Origin: Deltaproteobacteria bacterium
Lineage (GTDB): Bacteria; Myxococcota_A; Polyangia; Haliangiales; Haliangiaceae
Direction of reading: 5' to 3'
Length of the DNA stretch: 52,287 nucleotides
NCBI GenBank assembly: GCA_021413675.1
Contig: JAIOQA010000284.1
Span: forward strand, 1 to 52,287
Shown: positions 27,495 to 35,840 of the stretch, one piece after another
Numbering within the stretch: position 1 is the stretch's first letter
How the letters are laid out: each line of letters starts with the position of its first letter
Notes under the pieces: model-generated
Database searches by the model: none
Told to the model about the DNA's origin: nothing
What the model saw: the letters and a program-made list of their open reading frames with translations, nothing else
Translations under genes and position numbers: made by a program

Positions 27495-28552
27495 GTGCGG
27501 ACTCCGGTTGCTGGGGGCTGGGGATCGCGCGAGCCGAAGCGCGCGCGGTATTCGCGGGGGGCCAGGCCGACCTGGCGGGCAAACGCGCGGCGCAGCGACT
27601 CGGCGGTGCCGAAGCCCGCGCCGCGCGCGACCTCGTCGATGCTGCGGCCGGTGGTCTCGAGCAGCCGGCGCGCGGTCTCGACCCGGACCCGCTCGACGTA
27701 GCTCGCCGGTCCGACGCCGATCTCGGCGGCGAACACGCGGCTGAAGTTGCGGACGCTCATCGCCGCGCGCCGCGCGAGCGCGGGCACCGCGAGGTCCTCC
27801 GCCGGATGCTCGACGATCCACGCCTGCAGATCGCGCACCGACGGCCGGGCCGCGGTCGCCGCCGCGAGCTGCGCCGAGAACTGCGACTGGCCGCCGGCGC
27901 GGCGCACGAACACGACCAGCCAGCGCGCGACCAGCAGCGCGACCTCGCGGCCGAGATCCTCCTCGACCATCGCGAGCGCGAGATCGATCCCCGCGGTGAC
28001 GCCGGCCGAGGTCCAGAGCGCGCCGTCGCGCACGAAGATCGGATCGCGCTGGACGGTGATCGCCGGGTACTGCGCGGCGAGCCGATCGCAGTAGGCCCAG
28101 TGCGTGGTGACGGTCTTGCGATCCGCGAGGCCGGCGGCGGCGAGCACGAACGTGCCGGTGCACACCGAGGCGACCCGCCGGGCCTTGCCGGCAGCGCGCG
28201 CGACGGCGCGGACGATCGCCGGATCCTCGGCGGCGCGCCGCGCCCCTGCCCCGCCCGCCACGATCAGCGTGTCGATCGGCGGCGCCTTAGCCGCGGCGAT
28301 CGACGCCAGCCGCGCCGCCGGCACGATCGCGAGGCCGCTCTCGCCGGTGACCGGCCCGCGCCCGGGGCCGACCACGATCGGCGCGTAGCCGGGATCCGCG
28401 GCGCGGCGCGAGGCCTGCGCGGCGCGCGCGCCGGCGAAGACCTCGAGCGGCCCGATCACGTCGAGCAGCTGGCAGCCGTCGAACGCCACGATGACGACAG
28501 GTCGGCCCCGATCGCCGGATCGGCGCCGCTCGCGGATGGCGCTGCTGCCCAT
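27491..28552 (-). CDS. GlxA/FtrA-type AraC-family transcriptional regulator
   Basis: A 353-residue regulator. Residues ~15-190 are a DJ-1/PfpI-like sensor domain (VVIVAFDGCQLLDVIGPLEVF, ASVCTGTFVLAAAGL, TTHWAYCDRLAAQYP, SAGVTAGIDLALAMVEEDLG). Residues ~225-335 are a tandem-HTH AraC domain (LAVPALARRAAMSVRNFSRVF, ARRLLETTGRSIDEVARGAG, TAESLRRAFARQVGLAPREYR). GlxA-type regulators respond to small nitrogenous metabolites. The start at ATG 28552 is supported by CATCGT 6 nt upstream, a variant of the local -10; the longer frame from 28585 adds an unlikely Arg-rich extension. It is divergent from the DUF362 gene, with a perfect inverted repeat between them, and is probably autoregulatory. Confidence 0.92.
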   Translation of the reverse strand: MGSSAIRERRRSGDRGRPVVIVAFDGCQLLDVIGPLEVFAGARAAQASRRAADPGYAPIVVGPGRGPVTGESGLAIVPAARLASIAAAKAPPIDTLIVAGGAGARRAAEDPAIVRAVARAAGKARRVASVCTGTFVLAAAGLADRKTVTTHWAYCDRLAAQYPAITVQRDPIFVRDGALWTSAGVTAGIDLALAMVEEDLGREVALLVARWLVVFVRRAGGQSQFSAQLAAATAARPSVRDLQAWIVEHPAEDLAVPALARRAAMSVRNFSRVFAAEIGVGPASYVERVRVETARRLLETTGRSIDEVARGAGFGTAESLRRAFARQVGLAPREYRARFGSRDPQPPATGVRT

Positions 28553-28633
28553 GCCCGCACGATGGCGTCGGACGGGCGATGGCACAAGGACAACGATCCA
28601 ACAGATCCGGCCACGCCCACGCCGCCCCGCTCA

Positions 28634-28655
28634 AACATGAAACTTTTTTCATGTT
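28634..28655. promoter_or_regulatory. Perfect 9-bp inverted-repeat operator
   Basis: Arms AACATGAAA and TTTCATGTT are separated by CTTT. It is strongly AT-rich in a >70% GC setting and lies between the divergent GlxA-type regulator (28552) and DUF362 gene (28687). Its right edge overlaps the -35 position expected for the -10 at 28673. This is the best operator candidate in the window. AraC proteins often use direct repeats, so a different dimeric repressor is also possible. Confidence 0.75.
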
Positions 28656-28672
28656 CGCGCTCCGCATCCGGG

Positions 28673-28678
28673 TATGCT
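28673..28678 (+). promoter_or_regulatory. -10 element of the DUF362 gene
   Basis: TATGCT ending 8 nt before the ATG at 28687. The upstream operator overlaps the matching -35 region, which would allow repression. Confidence 0.6.
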
Positions 28679-28686
28679 CACCGCCC

Positions 28687-30188
<1,502 letters not shown>

Positions 30189-30189
<1 letters not shown>

Positions 30190-30203
30190 CTCGTCGCACG
30201 AGC
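30189..30203 (+). terminator. Small hairpin at the DUF362 stop
   Basis: Arms GCTCGT and ACGAGC with a CGC loop, beginning at the last base of the stop codon. It is weak and lacks a T-tract. Confidence 0.3.
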
Positions 30204-30294
30204 GCGATCGCGCCAGGATCGCACACCGACATCAGCGCCTCGCGCGCGATCGATCCCCGTCGCGAATCCGATGTCGCGCGCGCGACGCGCTCGC

Positions 30295-30300
30295 TATACT
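30295..30300 (+). promoter_or_regulatory. -10 element of the 30308 gene (leaderless geometry)
   Basis: TATACT, the best match to the classical -10 consensus among these elements, ending 7 nt before the ATG. Confidence 0.6.
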
Positions 30301-30307
30301 CGAGTCC

Positions 30308-30646
30308 ATGGGGATGCTCGGAACGCCACGGGCCTTGCCCGCGGCGAGAGTCGTGCCGGATGCGCGCGCGAGCCGCGTCCGGGTCGCCGGTTCGATCGTG
30401 CGCAGCGCCCTGCGCGCCGCCTGGCGCCGCGTGCAGCCGCAGGCGCTGGTGCTGTCCTTGACCAGCGTCGGCGTGGCCGGCGTGCTCGGCCTCGCGTACC
30501 TCATCGCGGTGACGGCGTACGAGCCGGTGACGATGCGCCCGAAGCGCGCGCCGGTGCTGTACGTGATGCCGGCGCCCGCCGAGATCGCGACCGTCGAGCT
30601 CGGGCCCGATCCGGCGCCCACCGATCTGGCGCCGACCGCGCGCTGA
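30308..30646 (+). CDS. Small single-pass membrane protein
   Basis: A 112-residue protein with no recognised family. An Arg-rich N-terminal segment (about residues 1-50) precedes one membrane helix (LVLSLTSVGVAGVLGLAYLIA, about 52-72). A short Pro-rich tail (VLYVMPAPAEIATVELGPDP) follows and is probably periplasmic, by the positive-inside rule. It ends one base before the GTG of the MBL-fold gene, so the two are surely co-transcribed. The -10 element 7 nt upstream of its ATG supports the start. It may be a membrane anchor or partner for a soluble protein, but nothing visible says which. Confidence 0.65.
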   Translation: MGMLGTPRALPAARVVPDARASRVRVAGSIVRSALRAAWRRVQPQALVLSLTSVGVAGVLGLAYLIAVTAYEPVTMRPKRAPVLYVMPAPAEIATVELGPDPAPTDLAPTAR

Positions 30647-30647
30647 C

Positions 30648-31454
30648 GTGGCGCGCATCCATCACCTCGACTGCGGCACGATGTGTCCGATCGGCGGACC
30701 GCTGGTCGGCGCGCGCCGGTGGCGCGATCGCGGCCGGCTGATCTGCCACTGCCTCGCGATCGAGACCGCGCGCGATGGCGTGATCCTCGTCGACACCGGG
30801 TTCGGCGCCGACGACTGCACGCACCCGTGGCGGCTGTCGGCGATCTTCCGCGCGCTGGTCGCGCCGCGCCTCGATCCGCAGGCCACCGCCGTGGCGCAGC
30901 TCGCGGCGCTGGGCTTCGCGCCGAAGGACGTCCGCCACGTCGTGGTCACGCACCTCGATCCCGATCACGCCGGCGGCCTGCCCGATTTTCCCGCCGCGGA
31001 GGTCCACGTCCACGCCCACGAGCACGAGGCGGCGATGGCGCGCGCCGATCTGCGCGCGAAGAGCCGCTACCTGACCAACCGCCTCGATCCGGGCGCGCGC
31101 TGGCAGCGCTACCTGCCCGACGGCGACACCTGGCTCGGCCTGCCCGCGGTGCGCGCGCTCCGCGGCGTGTCGGCAGACATCGCGCTGGTGCCGATGATCG
31201 GCCACACCCGCGGCCACACCGCCGTCGCGATCCGCGATGGCGCGCGCTGGCTGGTCCACGCCGGCGATGCGTACTTCGATCGGCGCGAGCTCGGCGGCGT
31301 CGGGCGTCCGCCGCCGGCGCTGCGCTGGCTGGCCACGATCGATGAAGTGGATCGCGCGGCGCGCCTGGCCTCGGTCGAGGCGCTGCGGACGCTGGCGGCC
31401 CGACCAGACGTGACCGTGGTCTGCTCGCACGATCCGAGCGAGCTGCCGGCGTAA
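30648..31454 (+). CDS. MBL-fold metallo-hydrolase
   Basis: A 268-residue soluble metallo-beta-lactamase-fold enzyme. The metal motif HxDxDH is intact in THLDPDHAGG (His102, Asp104, Asp106, His107). Further ligands lie in MIGHTRGHT (near 186) and HAGDAYFD (Asp near 207), and the C-terminal VVCSHDPSEL supplies the last His. The overall order and the N-terminal HLDCGTMCPIGG resemble lactonase-like members (AttM/AiiA group), but the substrate cannot be deduced. It has no signal peptide. The GTG start lies one base after the previous stop, indicating coupling to the small membrane protein. Confidence 0.88.
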   Translation: MARIHHLDCGTMCPIGGPLVGARRWRDRGRLICHCLAIETARDGVILVDTGFGADDCTHPWRLSAIFRALVAPRLDPQATAVAQLAALGFAPKDVRHVVVTHLDPDHAGGLPDFPAAEVHVHAHEHEAAMARADLRAKSRYLTNRLDPGARWQRYLPDGDTWLGLPAVRALRGVSADIALVPMIGHTRGHTAVAIRDGARWLVHAGDAYFDRRELGGVGRPPPALRWLATIDEVDRAARLASVEALRTLAARPDVTVVCSHDPSELPA

Positions 31455-31515
31455 GCGCGGCTGCGACGCAACGCCACGCCTCCGACGAACGGGAATTGCC
31501 AGCGCGCGCGCGTGG

Positions 31516-31521
31516 TACGGT
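31516..31521 (+). promoter_or_regulatory. -10 element of the NicO gene (leaderless geometry)
   Basis: TACGGT preceded by TGG (extended -10), ending 6 nt before the ATG. Confidence 0.55.
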
Positions 31522-31527
31522 GACCTC

Positions 31528-32211
31528 ATGTTCGGCGCCGCCAGCGGCATCCTGCTCGGGATCCTGGTGGGCCTGCGCCACGCGTTCGAGCCCGATCACC
31601 TGGCCGCGGTGTCGACGCTCATGGTCGACGCGCGCGGCGCCCGCCGCGGCGCCTGGCTCGGCGCGCTCTGGGGCGTCGGCCACACGCTGTCGTTGCTCGT
31701 GGTCGGCTCGCTACTGCTCGCGACCGGCGCCGTGCTCCCCGCGCGCGCGGCCGCCGCGTTCGAGCTCGGCGTCTCGATCATGCTCGTCGGGCTGGGCGTG
31801 CGCGCCGTGATCCGCGCGCTGCGCGAGGGCCGCGTCGGCGCGCCGCACCATCACGCCCACGGCGTCGCCGATCACCTGCACCCCGGCCCCGCGGCCCACG
31901 TCCACGTCGTCGGCCGCACGCTGGCCTGGCGGCCGCTCGCGATCGGCCTGGTCCACGGCCTCGCCGGCTCGGGGGCGCTGACCGCGCTGGTGTTCGCCGA
32001 GCTGCCGAGCAACGCCGCGCGGCTGGCGTACATCGGCCTGTTCGGCACCGGCTCGATCGTCGGCATGGCGGTCGCGTCGGCCGCCGCGACCGCGTCGCTC
32101 GGCGCCCTGGTCCTCGACCGGCGCCGATCGCGCGCGCTGGGCGTGGCGATCGGCGGGCTCTCGGTCGCGGTCGGCCTCGCGTGGGGCATCGCGCCGCTCG
32201 CGGCGCTGTAG
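31528..32211 (+). CDS. NicO-family nickel/cobalt transporter
   Basis: A 227-residue inner-membrane protein with about six helices. The signature HX4DH motif is present in the first helix as HAFEPDH (His18, Asp23, His24). A second family motif lies in GLVHGLAGSGALTALVF. A His-rich cytoplasmic or periplasmic loop (HHHAHGVADHLHP and AAHVHVV, residues ~110-131) is typical of Ni2+/Co2+ carriers. The protein is shorter than NiCoT permeases and resembles HupE/UreJ-2-like members that move nickel or cobalt in or out. No nickel enzyme is encoded nearby, so its metal cannot be assigned. The stop is 8 bp from the convergent RTX-like gene's stop. Confidence 0.88.
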   Translation: MFGAASGILLGILVGLRHAFEPDHLAAVSTLMVDARGARRGAWLGALWGVGHTLSLLVVGSLLLATGAVLPARAAAAFELGVSIMLVGLGVRAVIRALREGRVGAPHHHAHGVADHLHPGPAAHVHVVGRTLAWRPLAIGLVHGLAGSGALTALVFAELPSNAARLAYIGLFGTGSIVGMAVASAAATASLGALVLDRRRSRALGVAIGGLSVAVGLAWGIAPLAAL

Positions 32212-32219
32212 CCGACGCG

Positions 32220-34760
32220 TCAGTCCTGGCTGGTGATGAGCGTCATCCCGATCCCGGGCGCGATCGTGAAGCTATCGACGCCGCCGCCACCGGACACCAC
32301 GAGCTGATCGATCAGCTCCTCGCCGGTGATCCGGACCTCGGCGGCGAGTCCGGTCACCCGGACCGCGCCGGCGTCGGGCGCGATCGTGATCGCATCGCCC
32401 TGGCTCGAGCCGAGCACGGTGACGACATCGGTCGCCGCGTCACCGGTCCCGCTGCCCTCGATCCCCGCGAGATCGACGTCGACGCGCGTGATCGGGGTGC
32501 CGGTGAGGTCGCCGATCGCGAGGCTGTCGGCGCTGCCGCGCGCGCCGATGGCGATCCGCTCGAACCCGCCGAGGTCCATCGTCACCGCGCCGATGCTGCG
32601 CAGGAGCGACGCGCGGGCGCCGCTGGCGCGCAGCTCCATCGCCTCGCCCGCGTTCGACGCGTGGAACACGAGCGCGTCGGTCCCCAGGTCGCCATCGACG
32701 ACGTCGCTGGCGTCGCCCGGATCCCATACGAAGGTATCGTCGCCGTCGCCGAGCCGCACGGTGTCGGCGCCGAGGTTGCCGTCGATGACGTCAGCGCCCG
32801 GGCCGCCGACCAGGAGATCGGGGCCGCTGCTGCCCTGGATCGTGTCGGCGCCCGGCCCGCCATCGATGGACACGCCGCTCGTGATCGCGCTCGACGCGCT
32901 CATCACGTCATCGCCATCGAGCCCGCGCAGCGTCGTCGGCGTGGCGCCGCCCGGCGTCGCCAGCACGCTCCAGGTGCTCGCGCCGTAGGCCACGCCGCCG
33001 GCGTCGGCGACCGCGATCATCGTGTCGGCGCCCGCGGTCCCATCGACGGTCAGCGCGCCCGCGGTGACCGTCATGCGGTCGAGCGCCTGCTCGCCGTTGC
33101 GCACGTTGACCGTGACGCCGAGCCCGGTCGCGGCGACCGCGTCGCCCGCCGCCGCCACGGCGATCGCACCGACACCCGGCGTGCCGTTGAGGACCACGCT
33201 GTCGACCACGGCGTCGCTACCCGAGAGATCGACGTCGACCTGGGTCGCGGGGGTCCCGGTCAGCGGGTCGATCACGATCCGGTCGCTGCCGGCGCGCGCG
33301 TGCACCTCGATGCGCTCGACGCCACCGAGGTCGGTGGTCGAGGCGCCGATGTCCCGCGTCAGGTGGACGCGATCCGCGGCCGCGCGCAGCTCGATCGTGT
33401 CGTTGGCGTTCGACGCGTTGAACACCAGCGCATCGCGGCCGGCCTCGCCCTCGATCACGTCGCTGGCGTCGCCCGGATCCCACACGTACGTGTCATCGCC
33501 GTCGCCGAGCATCGCGGTGTCGGCGCCGATCCCACCGTCGACGACGTCGTTGCCTGGACCACCCAGCAGGCGATCGGGCCCCTGCCCGCCGCGGAGCTGG
33601 TCGTTGCCGTCGCCGCCGTCGAAGACCAGCCCGGTCACGATCCCCGACCCGGCGTCGAGGACGTCGTCGCCGCCGAGCCCGAAGACCGTCGTCGCCGCGG
33701 CCGGGCTCGGCGCGATCGCGACGCCGTAGCCGAACCCGCGGTACGCGACGCCGCTGGGCGCGGCGAACGCGGTCATCGCGTCGGCCGCTGCGGAGCCCAG
33801 CAGGTTCACGTGATCCGTCGCGTCGCCGTTCACGACCAGCTGGTCGAGCGCCGGCTCGCCCCCGGCGATGCGCACCTCGGTCGACGACCCGGCGACGACC
33901 ACCGCGCCGCCGTCGGCCCAGACGTTGACGTTGTCCGCGACCGGCGTGTTCTCGAAGACCACCGTATCGGCGGCGGCGTCGCCCTGCCCGACCACGCCCG
34001 ACGAGAGATCGACGTTCACCTGATCGACCAGCGCGGCGGTCAGATCGTTGACGACGATCTGGTCCGCGCCGCCGCGGGCCGCGACGTCGAGGACCTCGAG
34101 GCCGTGGAGGTCGAGCGCGATCAGGGCGACGTCGCGGGTGAGGCGCACGTGGTCGCCGACCGCGGTCGCGGCGACCTGCTCGCCGATGTTGGCGAGGTTG
34201 AACTGGAACCTGTCGATGCCGTCGCCGCCGTCGATGACGTCGCTGCCACCGCCGGGGTTCCAGATCACGACGTCGTTGCCGCCGCCCAGCGCGATCGTGT
34301 CGTTGCCGCCACCGCCCGAGACGAGGTCGTCGCCCGCGCCGCCGAGGAACGTCTCGGGACCGACGCCGCCGGTCAGCGTGTCCTTGCCGCCGCCGCCGTT
34401 GATCGTGATCTGCTCCTCGGTGGTGAACCCACCCGCGACCTCGCTCATCGTGACGACGTCGTCGCCGCCCCCGGCGTCGATCGAGATGCGCTCGAACGTG
34501 CTCCGGTCGAAGGTGAAGTCGGCGGTGCCATCGTCGCCGACGTCGACGACGAGCGTGCTCGGCGTCGCGCCGAGCCGCAGCGTCAGGCGCGACGCGGCGC
34601 TGGTGCCGATGATCGAGAGCACCCGGTTCTTGACGCTGGCCTTGTAGCTCGCGGTGAGCTCGGACGCGGACTCGTCGAGCTCCGGTGACTCGACGCAGGC
34701 CGACATCGCGGCGAGCACCGCACCGGTGAGAAGCAAACGAGGAGACGACTTCGCAGACAT
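32220..34760 (-). CDS. RTX-repeat surface lipoprotein
   Basis: An 846-residue lipoprotein (lipobox AAMSAC, Cys22) dominated by calcium-binding nonapeptide repeats of the GGxGxDxLx type. There are three ~230-residue units. Each has an RTX block (GGGGKDTLTGG..., GGDGNDQLRGG..., GGPGADTIQGS...) ending in a VWDPGDASDVI-like strand, followed by a beta-helical spacer containing LGGxERIxVxAR and xVDVDLSG. RTX proteins normally leave by type I secretion without a signal peptide; here a Lol-type lipid anchor replaces that. Calcium would fold it outside the cell. The start ATG 34760 has an AGAGG Shine-Dalgarno 7 nt upstream; the open frame to 35036 is not coding. Confidence 0.88.
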   Translation of the reverse strand: MSAKSSPRLLLTGAVLAAMSACVESPELDESASELTASYKASVKNRVLSIIGTSAASRLTLRLGATPSTLVVDVGDDGTADFTFDRSTFERISIDAGGGDDVVTMSEVAGGFTTEEQITINGGGGKDTLTGGVGPETFLGGAGDDLVSGGGGNDTIALGGGNDVVIWNPGGGSDVIDGGDGIDRFQFNLANIGEQVAATAVGDHVRLTRDVALIALDLHGLEVLDVAARGGADQIVVNDLTAALVDQVNVDLSSGVVGQGDAAADTVVFENTPVADNVNVWADGGAVVVAGSSTEVRIAGGEPALDQLVVNGDATDHVNLLGSAAADAMTAFAAPSGVAYRGFGYGVAIAPSPAAATTVFGLGGDDVLDAGSGIVTGLVFDGGDGNDQLRGGQGPDRLLGGPGNDVVDGGIGADTAMLGDGDDTYVWDPGDASDVIEGEAGRDALVFNASNANDTIELRAAADRVHLTRDIGASTTDLGGVERIEVHARAGSDRIVIDPLTGTPATQVDVDLSGSDAVVDSVVLNGTPGVGAIAVAAAGDAVAATGLGVTVNVRNGEQALDRMTVTAGALTVDGTAGADTMIAVADAGGVAYGASTWSVLATPGGATPTTLRGLDGDDVMSASSAITSGVSIDGGPGADTIQGSSGPDLLVGGPGADVIDGNLGADTVRLGDGDDTFVWDPGDASDVVDGDLGTDALVFHASNAGEAMELRASGARASLLRSIGAVTMDLGGFERIAIGARGSADSLAIGDLTGTPITRVDVDLAGIEGSGTGDAATDVVTVLGSSQGDAITIAPDAGAVRVTGLAAEVRITGEELIDQLVVSGGGGVDSFTIAPGIGMTLITSQD

Positions 34761-34875
34761 GACATGACCTCTCGTGGATGGACGAGCGGCCGGTTCAGCA
34801 AGCTGCGCGCCAGCGCCGCGCTGGAGCCGTGCGGGGCGCACGAGCGCGCTTTGCAGCGCACCGCGCGCACCGGCC

Positions 34876-34889
34876 AAGCACGCGTGCTT
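34876..34889. promoter_or_regulatory. 14-bp perfect palindrome upstream of the RTX gene
   Basis: AAGCACGCGTGCTT, about 115 bp upstream of the RTX gene start, in the 280-bp gap 34761-35040 (the longest in the window). It could be an operator; no promoter is certain here. Otherwise the gap holds only the hairpin at 35009-35033. Confidence 0.4.
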
Positions 34890-35008
34890 CCACGCTGCTG
34901 CGCGGGATCCCGGGCGCGGCGGCCTCGGTCCCACGATGCCGCGGCGACGGTGGCGGTGGCCTACCCGATCGGGTGGACAGCCTGGACCGCGTCCTGGACC
35001 AGGTCCAT

Positions 35009-35033
35009 CGATCGCCGCCGCGCGCGGCGATCG
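35009..35033 (-). terminator. 10-bp hairpin after the 35041 gene
   Basis: Perfect arms CGATCGCCGC and GCGGCGATCG with a 5-nt loop, 7 nt after the stop codon on the minus strand. There is no U-tract. Its position and strength suggest a terminator separating it from the RTX gene. Confidence 0.55.
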
Positions 35034-35040
35034 CACGCCG

Positions 35041-35778
35041 CTACTGGCCGACGACGGTGATCATCGTCAACTCGCCCGCGGTCGCGGTGAGCGCGCCATC
35101 GCCGATCGTCGCGCCGCTGATCGTGGGCGCTGATCCATCGAGGTTCGCGAACAGCACCAGGTTGCCGGTGCCGGTGTTGGTGCCGCCGGCCGACCACGTG
35201 CCCGCGGTCTTGTCGTAGACCAGCGTCGCCTCGGCGCTCGCGCCGCCGAGCGTGATCGGCACCGGCGTGCCCGACACGTTGACCAGCAGCTGCGGCTTGC
35301 CCGCGTCGAACGCGAGCGGCGCGAACTGCGCGTAGAACGTGCTGGCGCGCGCCGGCGTCAGGCCGCGCAGCGAGAAGATCCGGCCCGAGGCGAACACCGC
35401 CGCATCCGCGACGAAGTGCCCGATCAGGTACTGCGGCCCGGCGGCCGCCGGCGTGATCGTGATCCGGCTGCGGCCGGTCGCGGGCAAGCAGAGCTCGGCG
35501 CGACCGTTGGGCGAGGTCAGATCGGTGTGCGCCGGGTTGGCGTCGTTGTCGATCGCGAACGTCGCGTTGGCCACGCCGTGGAAGTTCGTGTCGGTCGAGT
35601 CCCAGTCGACATACTCGCCGGTCAGGAACAGCTCACCCGCGCACTGCGCGGCGTCGGGGCCGCCCGGCGCATCGACTGCGGCGTCGACCGGGCGCGCGTC
35701 CGGCGTGGCCTCGGGACCGGGGCACGCGCCGAGCGCGCCGAGCATCGGCAGGAGCAGGAGCGTCGTCGCGAAGCGCAT
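35041..35778 (-). CDS. Hypothetical lipoprotein, 245 residues
   Basis: The lipobox is LGAC (Cys19), followed by an Asp/Ala/Pro-rich linker and a ~190-residue beta-rich domain. The section LTGEYVDWDSTDTNFHGVAN...NGRAELCLPATGRSRITITP reads like a carboxypeptidase-regulatory/CNA-B-like fold, a structural domain of envelope proteins. No catalytic motif is visible. It ends in TISGATIGDGALTATAGELT. TAGCGT lies 6 nt upstream of the ATG (leaderless geometry), so it has its own promoter. A strong hairpin follows the stop. Its function is unknown. Confidence 0.7.
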   Translation of the reverse strand: MRFATTLLLLPMLGALGACPGPEATPDARPVDAAVDAPGGPDAAQCAGELFLTGEYVDWDSTDTNFHGVANATFAIDNDANPAHTDLTSPNGRAELCLPATGRSRITITPAAAGPQYLIGHFVADAAVFASGRIFSLRGLTPARASTFYAQFAPLAFDAGKPQLLVNVSGTPVPITLGGASAEATLVYDKTAGTWSAGGTNTGTGNLVLFANLDGSAPTISGATIGDGALTATAGELTMITVVGQ

Positions 35779-35784
35779 TGACCG

Positions 35785-35790
35785 ACGCTA
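35785..35790 (-). promoter_or_regulatory. -10 element of the 35041-35778 gene
   Basis: TAGCGT on the minus strand, preceded by TGG (extended -10), ending 6 nt before the ATG. Confidence 0.55.
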
Positions 35791-35840
35791 CCAGAGCGCG
35801 GCGGCACCGGGCACGCATCCCGGCGGCGCCGCGGCGTGCG

